Below are positions 8,023-16,109 of a stretch of DNA of 24,844 nucleotides, piece by piece. Every line of letters starts with the position of its first letter. The stretch's first letter is position 1. The DNA is from Caldivirga sp. UBA161. Its GTDB lineage: Archaea > Thermoproteota > Thermoprotei > Thermoproteales > Thermocladiaceae. The notes below the pieces were generated by a model. That model made no database searches and was not told the DNA's origin. It saw only the letters and a list, made by a program, of their open reading frames with translations. Where the stretch lies: contig NZ_DAXS01000076.1 of the NCBI RefSeq assembly GCF_002506515.1, forward strand, positions 1 to 24,844, read 5' to 3'. Position numbers and translations under genes: made by a program.

Positions 8023-8358
8023 ATGGCCATAAAATTCTGCCCTAAATGCGGATCAATAATGAAACCATACAGGAGCGGTAATAAGGTCACTTGGAAGTGC
8101 CCTAAATGCGGCTATGTTGAGGACTCCTCTACAGCAGCCCCATTGGTTGAGAGGACTATTATTGAGCATAAGCCTGATGAGAAGCCGGTTATCTTAACTA
8201 AGGCTAATGATAATTTACCTAAGGTTAAGGTAACTTGCCCAAGGTGCGGTAATAATGAGGCGTACTTCTGGGTTCAGCAGACTAGGGCTGCTGATGAACC
8301 ACCGACAAGGTTCTATAGGTGCACTAGGTGTGGTTACACTTGGCGTGAGTATGAGTAA
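8023..8358 (+). CDS. tfs: Transcription factor S (TFIIS/RPB9-like cleavage factor)
   Basis: Archaeal TFS rescues stalled RNA polymerase by stimulating transcript cleavage. The 111 residues contain two zinc ribbons: Cys6, Cys9, Cys26 and Cys29 in the N-terminal RPB9-like ribbon, and Cys72, Cys75, Cys100 and Cys103 in the C-terminal TFIIS-like ribbon. The acidic tip Asp91-Glu92 in TRAADEP is the pair that reaches into the polymerase active site, so this should be an active cleavage factor and not an inhibitory paralogue. The ATG at 8023 (MAIKFCPKCG) is chosen over an in-frame ATG at 8011 because the TATA element (TTTATTAAAAAGT, about 7988-8000) sits the right distance upstream for a leaderless start. 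The SurE gene follows 12 bases after the stop. Confidence 0.94.
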   Translation: MAIKFCPKCGSIMKPYRSGNKVTWKCPKCGYVEDSSTAAPLVERTIIEHKPDEKPVILTKANDNLPKVKVTCPRCGNNEAYFWVQQTRAADEPPTRFYRCTRCGYTWREYE

Positions 8359-8370
8359 TGGTGAGTTTAA

Positions 8371-9189
8371 TTGAGGATACTGGTAACTAATGATGATGGA
8401 TTAACCTCAATGGGTATAGTAACCCTAGCCAATGAACTCGCTAAGGAGCATGAAGTGCATGTGGTGGCGCCTGAAACTCAATTAAGCAGCATAGGCGCCG
8501 CCAGGACGTATAATAGACCCATAAGGATGTGGAAGTGGAGTGGTGGCCTTTACAGTGATTCAGTGAGCGTCTATGCTACAGATGGTACACCTTCTGATGC
8601 AGTATTCATGGGGATTAACATGTTTAAGCCGGAAATAGTGGTTAGTGGTGTTAATTTAGGTGAGAACATTGGCCTTGAGTCATTATTCATAAGTGGTACA
8701 ATAGGGGCTGTGATACAATCATCATTAATGGGTACCCCAGGCATAGCTGCCTCAATAGAGGTGCCACCGCACAGTAAGTTCATAATACCGCAGATTAGCG
8801 CTGATTACTTCAGTGGTATTGTTAAGGTGGTTAAAGGCATTATTAATTATATTAAGGTTGAGGGGTGGGTTAAGGGAATTGATGCCCTCTCATTGAACAT
8901 GCCATCGCCAAGTAGGTGGAATGGTGGATACGCAGTGGTTTCACATATGGCTAAGCGATTATTCAAGGAGTCTATTATTGAGTCAAGCGACCCAAGGGGT
9001 AATAAAATATACTGGAGGTGGGGTGAGGAGCTGGTGCAGCTTAATGCAGGCACTGATGCATACGTATTCTACAGGGAGGGTAAGTTAACCGTAACGCCAA
9101 TAATCCTAGGTGATTCAGGAAGTGAACGCAATGATGCTGTTAAGAGTGTTGAGGAATTAATCAGTAAGGTTATGGGGTTTATGGCGTAA
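8371..9189 (+). CDS. surE: 5'/3'-nucleotidase SurE
   Basis: A metal-dependent phosphatase acting on nucleoside monophosphates and sometimes polyphosphate, in the cytoplasm. The 272 residues open with MRILVTNDDG, whose Asp8 and Asp9 bind the metal; Ser39/Ser40 in TQLSSIG and Asn95 in VSGVNLGENIG complete the site, and GTPSDAV (72-78) is conserved. The start is TTG at 8371, the position the family N terminus demands. GGTGAG at 8360-8365, six bases before it, is a clear Shine-Dalgarno match, expected for a second gene in an operon. It follows TFS by 12 bases. Its 3' end converges on the next gene. Confidence 0.93.
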   Translation: MRILVTNDDGLTSMGIVTLANELAKEHEVHVVAPETQLSSIGAARTYNRPIRMWKWSGGLYSDSVSVYATDGTPSDAVFMGINMFKPEIVVSGVNLGENIGLESLFISGTIGAVIQSSLMGTPGIAASIEVPPHSKFIIPQISADYFSGIVKVVKGIINYIKVEGWVKGIDALSLNMPSPSRWNGGYAVVSHMAKRLFKESIIESSDPRGNKIYWRWGEELVQLNAGTDAYVFYREGKLTVTPIILGDSGSERNDAVKSVEELISKVMGFMA

Positions 9190-9245
9190 ATGCACCCATG
9201 AATCCTTTAGTATAATACCAATTAACCACCCACCATATTAGCGGA

Positions 9246-9701
9246 CTAACTATACTTGCTTGAAGCCCCCGAACCTTGAACCTGCTCATTACTAGTCTTC
9301 ACCGTGGTTAGGAAAACCATGCCGTTAAACTCCATTTCCCTAACCACACCCCTATTGATTAATTCAGCATAAACCCGGGGCCACTCATTCCCAGCCATCT
9401 TCCTCAGTAACTCCTCAAAGGCTGGCTTAGGCATGGGTTCCTTTAACTCACTTATAATGCGTTCAGCAACCTCATTCACGTTAATTGAATCCTCATTAAC
9501 GGTGGCTTGCTTAACCTTAACGTAAACCTCCCCTGAGGCTAAGTCGACGTAAGTGTCTATTAGGCCGCGCCTACTTAATTCAAGTAGGTCATTAAACGTT
9601 AGGTTGAATGGAACCCTATACCTAATGCTCCTTAAGTTAACCCACTTCCCATCACTCAAGGCCCTTAATGACTCAACCAGATCACCGAGCCTACTACTCA
9701 T
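9246..9701 (-). CDS. Unknown protein, possible winged-helix
   Basis: I do not recognise this 151-residue protein. A longer frame runs up to 9803, but the ATG at 9701 (MSSRLGDLVESLRAL) has a TATA-like AAGTTAAATAGGG on the minus strand about 26 bases upstream, and the upstream residues look untranslated. Residues 20-60 (FNDLLELSRRGLIDTYVD, then GEVYVKVK) have the pattern of a winged helix: a recognition-type helix followed by a beta hairpin. A second similar helix-hairpin unit near 105-140 (VYAELINRGVVREMEFNGMVFLTT) suggests two winged-helix halves. The C terminus is Ser/Gly-rich and probably disordered. It is divergent from the next gene, with which it shares a 103-base promoter region. Confidence 0.7.
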   Translation of the reverse strand: MSSRLGDLVESLRALSDGKWVNLRSIRYRVPFNLTFNDLLELSRRGLIDTYVDLASGEVYVKVKQATVNEDSINVNEVAERIISELKEPMPKPAFEELLRKMAGNEWPRVYAELINRGVVREMEFNGMVFLTTVKTSNEQVQGSGASSKYS

Positions 9702-9804
9702 AAACTTGAATCCACCCTGAACCCTATTTAACTTAACAGCCAGTATAGGGCTCAGTATTAATGCTTGGGGTATAACATTTATTAATTTCAGCCGGTACAC
9801 CATT

Positions 9805-10227
9805 ATGATGGCTGAGGAGATTACTGTTGAGGAGCTTATTAATAGGATTATGGATGGTAATAACCTGGAGGTTGTGGATTATAAGGGGGATTATGTCATT
9901 GTTGATTCCGTTAAAGGCATTGTTAAGGGTGAGGTGGGGGACTTAGGGGAGCTTAAGAAGAGGAGGCCTAGGGGAGGACCCACTAAGAGGCAGGTTGAGT
10001 TAATGGCAGCTATAGCTAGGGCTTTAGCTAAGTCGAGGGTTAAATTTAAGGTTGTCTTCGGGCCCAGGGAAGCTACAGTTAGGTTTAATGAGGATAAGTA
10101 TGTTAGGATCACTGAGAATGACTCAAGGGTAGTGGGCTTTAATTCAAGTAGTGAGGAGCCGTTAAGCATAATCTACGGTGAGTTAAGCGGCTACGGCAGG
10201 GTACTCTTCCTTAAGCCCCTTAAGTGA
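9805..10227 (+). CDS. Unknown basic protein
   Basis: An unrecognised 140-residue protein. The ATG at 9805 is followed directly by a second ATG. A TATA-like CATTTATTAATTT (about 9775-9787) predicts a leaderless start. Visible parts are an acidic N-terminal helix (EEITVEELINRIM), a beta-rich middle (VVDYKGDYVIVDS, then GIVKGEV), a basic loop KKRRPRGGPTKR (51-62), a long helix (VELMAAIARALAKS) and a C-terminal beta-rich half. The basic patch could bind nucleic acid. It has no catalytic motif or membrane segment. It is divergent from the unknown gene at 9246-9701. Confidence 0.7.
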   Translation: MMAEEITVEELINRIMDGNNLEVVDYKGDYVIVDSVKGIVKGEVGDLGELKKRRPRGGPTKRQVELMAAIARALAKSRVKFKVVFGPREATVRFNEDKYVRITENDSRVVGFNSSSEEPLSIIYGELSGYGRVLFLKPLK

Positions 10228-10283
10228 CGTTACTATTGAAAATAATTAATTAGTATTAAAACCCTTGAACACTATGATTAAAC

Positions 10284-11018
10284 GTGATACCTAAGTTCAT
10301 ACTAACCCATAGGCATTACTGCGCCATAGTGAAGTCAAGGAGTGGCGACTTAGCCTTAACCATTGATAGAGGTGGGAGGTTAATTGTTAGTTTAAGCAGG
10401 CCCTGTATTGGTGACTACATTAAACTTCAACCCTACCTCCGCATTAGCCCAAGCAGTGAAGTAATTAAGCCATTTATGGTTTACGACTATGAGTATGTAC
10501 CAATCTACGTAATATACAGGGATGTAGTAGCCTTAAACCAATTAACAATATCAGGTGGTAAAGTGAGCCTACAGTCTGAGGATGCTGATGAGACTGTGTT
10601 AAGGGGCCTTGTTGTTAATAATGAGGACTACGTTAGGTACATGATAGACGTGTTGATAAGTAAGTACCTTGAATCCCCCATACCCATCCTGGCGATGTCA
10701 GCTAAGTTAAGTAATAATCCCGATAAGGTTGAGGAGCAGGTAAGGGCTTTAACCGATGGGGATTATCATGTGGCTGGGGTTAAGATTTACCATAAGCCAG
10801 GCTTCATGGTCAGTATAAGGAGGATATCCCCCTACAGGGTTAACGTAGCCTTAATGTGCAGCATAGACCTAGTCGATGACTTTAAGGGGCTAACTAAAGC
10901 GCTCCTCCTCACCTCAACCATAGTTCATGACTTAAGGTTAGGCAGGGTGGGTGAACTACCAATGGGGATGGATGTCTTCTACCCAATAGCCAGGAGAAGC
11001 CTAAATAATGCAGCATAA
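10284..11018 (+). CDS. Unknown protein upstream of the alpha-xylosidase
   Basis: I do not recognise this 244-residue protein. Translation must start at the GTG at 10284, since an ATG ten bases earlier opens a frame that stops after six codons. The TATA-like TATTAAAACC (10254-10263) is about 26 bases upstream. The protein alternates strands and helices with no signal peptide. The N-terminal HRHYCAIVKSRSGDLAL (10-26) looks like a beta meander, and a helix-rich centre (VRYMIDVLISKYLES) is followed by strands such as GFMVSIRRISPYRVNVALMC. No known catalytic motif is evident. The stop codon touches the promoter of the GH31 gene, but separate TATA boxes suggest that the two are transcribed independently. 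Confidence 0.7.
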   Translation: MIPKFILTHRHYCAIVKSRSGDLALTIDRGGRLIVSLSRPCIGDYIKLQPYLRISPSSEVIKPFMVYDYEYVPIYVIYRDVVALNQLTISGGKVSLQSEDADETVLRGLVVNNEDYVRYMIDVLISKYLESPIPILAMSAKLSNNPDKVEEQVRALTDGDYHVAGVKIYHKPGFMVSIRRISPYRVNVALMCSIDLVDDFKGLTKALLLTSTIVHDLRLGRVGELPMGMDVFYPIARRSLNNAA

Positions 11019-11048
11019 TACTTTAAATCCGAGTTAAGGAGTAGGCAC

Positions 11049-13286
11049 ATGGGTTTAACCTACAGTAGGATAAGGGGTGGTGTATCCTTAATTATTAATG
11101 AACATAAACTTGAGGTAACTTTCCCTGACGTTAAGATTGCAAGGGTCCTCTACACGCCAGTGAGTGGAGGTAGGGGTAAGTCTCTTGTGGTTACCGTTGG
11201 CTCATACGTGGAGCCAAGCGTGGAGGAGGTTAATGGGGCTTTAAGGTTAAGTACAGGGGAGTTAATCATTGAGGTTAACCCAGATTACTCAATATCATTC
11301 ATTAACGGTAAAGGTGAGTTACTGGCTAGGGAAATTAAGAGGGAGGTTGGTGATAATGGGCTTGGCGGCCTCTGGAGTAACCAAGTCATTATTGCCAAGG
11401 GTAAGGGATTCTATGGGCTTGGCCAGCATCAAGGCTTATTCAATTACAGGAATCATGAAGTTTACCTACTTCAAAGGAATCCAACTGAGACTGCATTACC
11501 AATACTGGTGTCTAACGTGGGCTACGGCTTAATGTGGGATCACTATAGCCTATCTAAGGTGAGCGTGAGCGAATTAACGAGCGATGAATCCAGGGTTGAG
11601 TATTGGTCTGAGGACGTGGACGCAGTGGACTACTACTTCATACTGGGGCCCAGTATGGATGATGTTGTTTCAGGGTACAGGAGGCTAACTGGTAAGGCAC
11701 CCATGCTCCCTAAGTGGGCCTTTGGGTATTGGCAATCCAGGGAGAGGTATAGGACTCAGGAGGAGTTGATTAGTATTGTTAAGGAGTTTAGGAGTAGGGG
11801 GATTCCCATTGATGTTATAGTCCAGGATTGGCTCTATTGGGGTAAATATGGCTGGAACGCCATGAGGTTTGATGAAGCCAATTACCCTAACCCAGCTGAA
11901 ATGGCTAAGGAGGTTCATGAATTAGGCGCCAGGATTGTAATATCAATTTGGCCAAAATTCGGCCGAAAAACGGATGCCTACAGGATGTTTAAGGATAAGG
12001 GTTACTTAATACCTGGTTCACTGAACTATGACCCATTCAATGATGATGCAAGGAGGGAGTATTGGAGGCTAATAGAGGAGAACTTCGCTAAGGTGGGTAT
12101 AGATGGATGGTGGTTAGATGCATCAGAGCCTGAATTAGATAAGCCAAGGGACTCAACATCAGATACGGGTACATGGACCTTCTACACTGGGTTACATGAC
12201 TCAAATACAGCAATGGGTAGGGGGTCAAGATTCATGAATGCTTACCCACTAATGCACACTAAGGCTGTCTATGAGGGGCAGAGGGGGAGTATGAATAGGC
12301 GCGTGGTGATATTAACTAGGTCAGCCTTCCTGGGGCAGCAGAGGCACTCAGCTATAACTTGGTCTGGTGACGTGCATCATGACTGGGGTGTTTTAGCAGG
12401 CCAAATACCTGCAGGCCTAAACTTCAGTATATCCGGCATACCCTACTGGACCACTGATACAGGCGGCTTCTTTAGTGGTGATCCATCGACGCCAGCCTAT
12501 GCTGAAGTCTTCACCAGGTGGCTGCAGTGGAGTACATTCTGCCCAATAATGAGGGTTCACGGAACCTGGTACGCTAAGGAGCCTTGGATGTTCACGGAAC
12601 CAGTGTACAGTATTATTAAGCAGTACATTGAATTCAGGTATAGGTTACTCCCCTACATATACTCAGTGGCCTGGATGGTCACCAGTAGGGATTACACAAT
12701 GATGAGGCCCCTGGTAATGGATTTCCAAAGTGATGAGGAGGTACTTAACGTGGGTGATCAATACATGTTTGGCCCATTCATAATGGTGAGCCCAGTGGCT
12801 GCACCAGTTAGGAGGCGTAGGGTTTACTTACCTGGGAAGGTGCAGTGGTTCGACTTCTGGACTGGTAAAGCATACACTGGTGGCTCATACATTAATGCTG
12901 AGGCACCACTAGATAGGATACCCCTCCACGTTAAGGCAGGCTCAATACTACCCTTAGGCCCCATTAAGGCTAACTCCAGTGAACCTGAGAATCCTATTGA
13001 ACTCAGGGTTTATGATGGTGGTGACTCTGAGTTTACGCTTTACTTTGATGATGGGGAATCATATAATTATGAGAATGGGGAGTACTGCCTAATCCCATTA
13101 AGGTGGCTTAGCGGTGAGGGGAGATTAATCATAGGGGATGCATCAGGCGGCTACTGTGGGAGAATTAATTCACTGCAGTTTAACGTGGTACTGGTTTCAG
13201 AGGGCCATGGTATTGGCGCATCACCATCAAAGCCTGACTACTCAATCAACTATAGTGGGCGTGCCGTTGAAGTTAAGGTTAAGTGA
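11049..13286 (+). CDS. xylS: GH31 alpha-xylosidase
   Basis: A retaining GH31 glycosidase of 745 residues that releases alpha-xylose from the non-reducing end of xyloglucan oligosaccharides. An N-terminal beta-sandwich (with FYGLGQHQGLFNYR) leads into the TIM barrel, which has PIDVIVQDW (about 250-258). WWLDASEPE carries the nucleophile Asp357, and WSGDVHHDW the acid/base Asp441. GIPYWTTDTGGF, RWLQWSTFCPIMRVHG and a C-terminal beta domain follow. WWLDASEPE is the pattern of xyloglucan-type alpha-xylosidases, whereas archaeal alpha-glucosidases such as MalA have WIDMNEP; length is close to Sulfolobus solfataricus XylS (731). No signal peptide is present, so it acts in the cytoplasm. A TATA element (TACTTTAAATCC, about 11018-11030) overlapping the upstream stop predicts a leaderless ATG. 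An alpha-glucosidase activity is the main alternative. Confidence 0.9.
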   Translation: MGLTYSRIRGGVSLIINEHKLEVTFPDVKIARVLYTPVSGGRGKSLVVTVGSYVEPSVEEVNGALRLSTGELIIEVNPDYSISFINGKGELLAREIKREVGDNGLGGLWSNQVIIAKGKGFYGLGQHQGLFNYRNHEVYLLQRNPTETALPILVSNVGYGLMWDHYSLSKVSVSELTSDESRVEYWSEDVDAVDYYFILGPSMDDVVSGYRRLTGKAPMLPKWAFGYWQSRERYRTQEELISIVKEFRSRGIPIDVIVQDWLYWGKYGWNAMRFDEANYPNPAEMAKEVHELGARIVISIWPKFGRKTDAYRMFKDKGYLIPGSLNYDPFNDDARREYWRLIEENFAKVGIDGWWLDASEPELDKPRDSTSDTGTWTFYTGLHDSNTAMGRGSRFMNAYPLMHTKAVYEGQRGSMNRRVVILTRSAFLGQQRHSAITWSGDVHHDWGVLAGQIPAGLNFSISGIPYWTTDTGGFFSGDPSTPAYAEVFTRWLQWSTFCPIMRVHGTWYAKEPWMFTEPVYSIIKQYIEFRYRLLPYIYSVAWMVTSRDYTMMRPLVMDFQSDEEVLNVGDQYMFGPFIMVSPVAAPVRRRRVYLPGKVQWFDFWTGKAYTGGSYINAEAPLDRIPLHVKAGSILPLGPIKANSSEPENPIELRVYDGGDSEFTLYFDDGESYNYENGEYCLIPLRWLSGEGRLIIGDASGGYCGRINSLQFNVVLVSEGHGIGASPSKPDYSINYSGRAVEVKVK

Positions 13287-13336
13287 TACTGTTAATTAGC
13301 TGAAAACATTTAATATACTGAAGCATTACTCCACCT

Positions 13337-13852
13337 GTGGCAACTGAGTACACTTCAGACTACCTGTATGAGTTAATTAATAAGCTGGATGAGGAGATTA
13401 GTGAATTGAAGAATACTGTTGGTTCATTGGCTAGCACGGTGAAGGAATTAGATAAGAGGTATGGTGAATTAGCCCAGAGGATTGATGCAATTGCAAACAC
13501 GTTAAGTGGAGGCCGGGGCCAGTCTGATATGAGTAGTGTACTAAGGGAGATAGCATACATTGAGACAACCCTACTTAACTACAGGGATCAATTAGGTAAG
13601 GTTAGGGACCAGCTTAATGATATGCTTAACCAGTTGAATAAGACGATGGGGGAGTTAAGTGATGCTAGGTCAATGATATTTGATGTCGTGAATAATTTAA
13701 GGAACCTACTCTCCAATTACCAGAGTAGGCTTGAGGAATTATCAATAACCATAACTGAGTTATCAATAATGCTCAGCAGTAGGTTAAATGACATTGAGGG
13801 GGAGATTAAGGCCATGAGGGAAACGGTACTATTAAGTAAAGGTAAGCAGTAG
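13337..13852 (+). CDS. Coiled-coil protein paired with a nuclease-like gene
   Basis: A 171-residue protein made almost wholly of coiled coil. Heptad-like spacing of Leu, Ile and Val runs from about residue 10 to 55 and from about 65 to 165, separated by a Gly-rich hinge (SGGRGQS). It is acidic, with no Cys, signal peptide or membrane segment. The start is GTG at 13337 (MATEYTSDYLYEL); a TATA-like CATTTAATATAC (13305-13316) lies the right distance upstream for a leaderless transcript. The nuclease-like gene begins 8 bases after its stop with a GGAG ribosome binding site between, so the two are one operon. It could be a structural or oligomerising partner of that protein. I know of no assigned function. 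Confidence 0.8.
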   Translation: MATEYTSDYLYELINKLDEEISELKNTVGSLASTVKELDKRYGELAQRIDAIANTLSGGRGQSDMSSVLREIAYIETTLLNYRDQLGKVRDQLNDMLNQLNKTMGELSDARSMIFDVVNNLRNLLSNYQSRLEELSITITELSIMLSSRLNDIEGEIKAMRETVLLSKGKQ

Positions 13853-13860
13853 GAGTAATC

Positions 13861-14562
13861 ATGCGTACTGGGAGGGAGTCTAGGCTTAGGGTTATTGAGT
13901 CAGTATTCATGTTAACCTCGGAGGGTAATAGGGTCTTTTCCCTCCACTCACTGGGGGTGGTGGCTCACGGCGAGTATACTGAGGCACTTGAGCAATTAAT
14001 TGAGGAGGGTGTGGTGAGTAGAATCAATGATAAGTACCTTAAGGTAACTGTACCTAGGCTTCAATTACTCATAATGATGGGCAGCGAGTCAGTGATTAGC
14101 CATGTTAATGACTTATCCTGGAGTGAATTCGAGGAATTCATCTCATTCATAATGAGGCAGGAGGGTTACGAAACCCTGAGGGGGGTTAGGTTAACGATGG
14201 GTGATGTGAGGGGTGAATTCGATGTAATAGGGTATAGGGGCAATGTGGTTATTATTGTTGAGGCTAAGCATTGGTTAAGCATAAGTGGTAGTGAATTGAA
14301 GGCCATTGTTGATAAGCATGTTAGTAAGGTTAAGGCGCTTGCTGATAATTGGGGTAAGTTCATTAGGAAGGTTAAGTTAAATATCGTTGACGCCTCAATA
14401 TACCCATTAATAGTAACCCTTAAGGCACCCCAACTGCAGTCATACGGTAATGTACCAATAATTGCCTCACACCAATTACCAAGCTTCCTCGAAAATATGG
14501 AGTACTTGAGGGATAATTTCCTTCGCTTTAAGGCTAGGCAAGCTACATTAGGTACTGGTTAA
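13861..14562 (+). CDS. Winged-helix protein with PD-(D/E)XK nuclease-like domain
   Basis: A 233-residue protein. Residues 1-70 resemble a winged helix (RVIESVFMLTSEG, then EALEQLIEEGVVSRINDKYLKV). Residues 85-200 carry the restriction-endonuclease-like core: an N-terminal helix WSEFEEFISFIM with Glu91/Glu92, GEFDVIGYRG with Asp121, and VVIIVEAKHW with Glu134 and Lys136. This is the D-(X12)-E-X-K pattern of Mrr/Holliday-resolvase-type nucleases, with the catalytic residues intact, so a DNA-cleaving activity is plausible. It follows the coiled-coil gene by 8 bases with a TAGGAG ribosome binding site. No methyltransferase or helicase is next to it. Its role could be DNA repair or defence; I infer only the fold and likely activity. 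Confidence 0.82.
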   Translation: MRTGRESRLRVIESVFMLTSEGNRVFSLHSLGVVAHGEYTEALEQLIEEGVVSRINDKYLKVTVPRLQLLIMMGSESVISHVNDLSWSEFEEFISFIMRQEGYETLRGVRLTMGDVRGEFDVIGYRGNVVIIVEAKHWLSISGSELKAIVDKHVSKVKALADNWGKFIRKVKLNIVDASIYPLIVTLKAPQLQSYGNVPIIASHQLPSFLENMEYLRDNFLRFKARQATLGTG

Positions 14563-14563
14563 T

Positions 14564-16033
14564 TCACTTCCTTAATGGTTTAATAGGTGGTATAGTGTTA
14601 AGGTGCATTACCTCCTCTGGTATGGCCTTAGACCTAGCAATCTCCCTATAGACGTAGGCGGATGGCCTCCAGTACTGCTTCTTAGTTGAGTAATCAACGT
14701 GAAGTAAACCAAACCTCATGCTGAATCCTGAGGCCCACTCATAGTTATCGGCTAAAGACCAGTGTAAGTAACCCTTAACATTAGCCCCATCTTGAATAGC
14801 CCTATACACTTGGTAAACGTGGCTAACCAAGTAATATGGCCTCTGGTAGTCGGCTGCATCAGCAATACCATTCTCAGTAACGTATATTGGTAGGTGATAA
14901 CGGCCCCAATACTTCATTATTACATCATAGAGACCCTCTGGGTAGAATTCCCAACCAACATCACTGCATGGCCTACCATCAGGGCTAATTGAATTCCTCT
15001 CGCAGCTATATCCATACCCAGGTATACCCACGTAGGATTTCTCACCAATAAGCTTAACCACAGTCCTTGAGTAGTAGTTTACCCCAATCCAGTCAAGCCT
15101 ACCCTTCAAGTCATCCCTAGTAACCCCCATTAATTCACCCTTAACTATTGCATCAAAGAATACCCACCTTGAATCATACTCAGCCAGCTCAACAGCCTTA
15201 GTATCCTTATCGGTTAATGGGGTGAAGGATGAGTTAGCGTATATTATGCCAACGGGCTTCTTGGAAATAGACTTAACAGCATCATAAGCCCTAGCATGAG
15301 CCTGTATTAAATTAACCATAGCCCTCCTGGATAATTCAAGGTTAAGGTAACTCGGTGGGAAACCTGACTTAACCCACATGAAGCCGTTACTGTGGACTAC
15401 GTTGGGTTCATTCATTGTTGAATACTCGTCAGCAAGGTCATCAAACTTCCATGCAATGTAAGCTGCGAACCTGGCGAAGTTAATGACAGTCCTCACGTCA
15501 AGCCAACCAGTGGGTCCACTTAAATCACCCCTCCTAACCCTAATTGGGTCATGAACCCAAAGGGGTAGTGGCCAGTGGTAGAGGTTAAGTATAAAGTATA
15601 TTCCCCTAGCCTTAAGGTCACTGAACATTTCCCTATAATGCCTCACAGCATCCTGGTTAGCAGCTTCATCAAGCTTCCTGAGGTCATTCTCATCAACATG
15701 CACAGCCAAGACATCATTACCCTTAACCTCCACGCTACCTTGAGGTGGGTCAGGCATTGGCTTGGGGAATATTCGAGACCATTCAACCCCAATCCTAGCT
15801 ATGTCAAGCCCCATTTTAACCGCATTATCGTGAAACATCTTGTAAAGCCCCCAGTACCCTGGCCCATGTTCAGGTAAGTCACCACTAACTAGGCCTGATG
15901 CAATGTTCTCAGGGTCATGAACCCACACGTACCAGTCAGTATTAGGATCCTCACTGCCTGGAGTACCCATTTCAGACTGGAACCCTGCCTGGGACCAGCC
16001 AAACCTGAAGGATTTTGGAAACGAGACACTCAT
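14564..16033 (-). CDS. lacS: GH1 beta-glycosidase (LacS type)
   Basis: A retaining GH1 enzyme of 489 residues, the same length as Sulfolobus solfataricus LacS. The family cleaves beta-galactosides, beta-glucosides and beta-xylosides. The TIM-barrel signatures are clear: FPKSFRFGWSQAGFQSE at the N terminus, IGVEWSRIFP (81-90), TMNEPN with acid/base Glu209, and YVTENG with nucleophile Glu387. The late segment SLADNYEWASGF binds the sugar. It has no signal peptide and is cytoplasmic. Its 3' end nearly touches that of the nuclease-like gene. A TATA-like TACTTAAAAGTG lies near 16055-16066 on the minus strand, about 26 bases before the ATG, so this gene is transcribed separately from the GH12 gene upstream on the same strand. 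Biochemical work on S. solfataricus showed that LacS and the alpha-xylosidase cooperate on xyloglucan oligosaccharides. Confidence 0.95.
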   Translation of the reverse strand: MSVSFPKSFRFGWSQAGFQSEMGTPGSEDPNTDWYVWVHDPENIASGLVSGDLPEHGPGYWGLYKMFHDNAVKMGLDIARIGVEWSRIFPKPMPDPPQGSVEVKGNDVLAVHVDENDLRKLDEAANQDAVRHYREMFSDLKARGIYFILNLYHWPLPLWVHDPIRVRRGDLSGPTGWLDVRTVINFARFAAYIAWKFDDLADEYSTMNEPNVVHSNGFMWVKSGFPPSYLNLELSRRAMVNLIQAHARAYDAVKSISKKPVGIIYANSSFTPLTDKDTKAVELAEYDSRWVFFDAIVKGELMGVTRDDLKGRLDWIGVNYYSRTVVKLIGEKSYVGIPGYGYSCERNSISPDGRPCSDVGWEFYPEGLYDVIMKYWGRYHLPIYVTENGIADAADYQRPYYLVSHVYQVYRAIQDGANVKGYLHWSLADNYEWASGFSMRFGLLHVDYSTKKQYWRPSAYVYREIARSKAIPEEVMHLNTIPPIKPLRK

Positions 16034-16109
16034 TAATTTTCACTGGCTTAAGCACTTTTAAGTATTAAGGCTAGGTGCTTGTGAAACTATTGCCAAGTTA
16101 AGGTTACCC

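Noticed and set aside
8380..8440. Possible C/D box guide RNA (TGATGA-like sequence)
   Set aside because: It lies inside surE codons for the conserved Asp-Asp-Gly motif, and I see no matching D box at suitable spacing.
9702..9803. N-terminal extension of the unknown gene at 9246-9701
   Set aside because: It would overlap the divergent promoter and contains the TATA element of the shorter form; the extra residues look like untranslated sequence.
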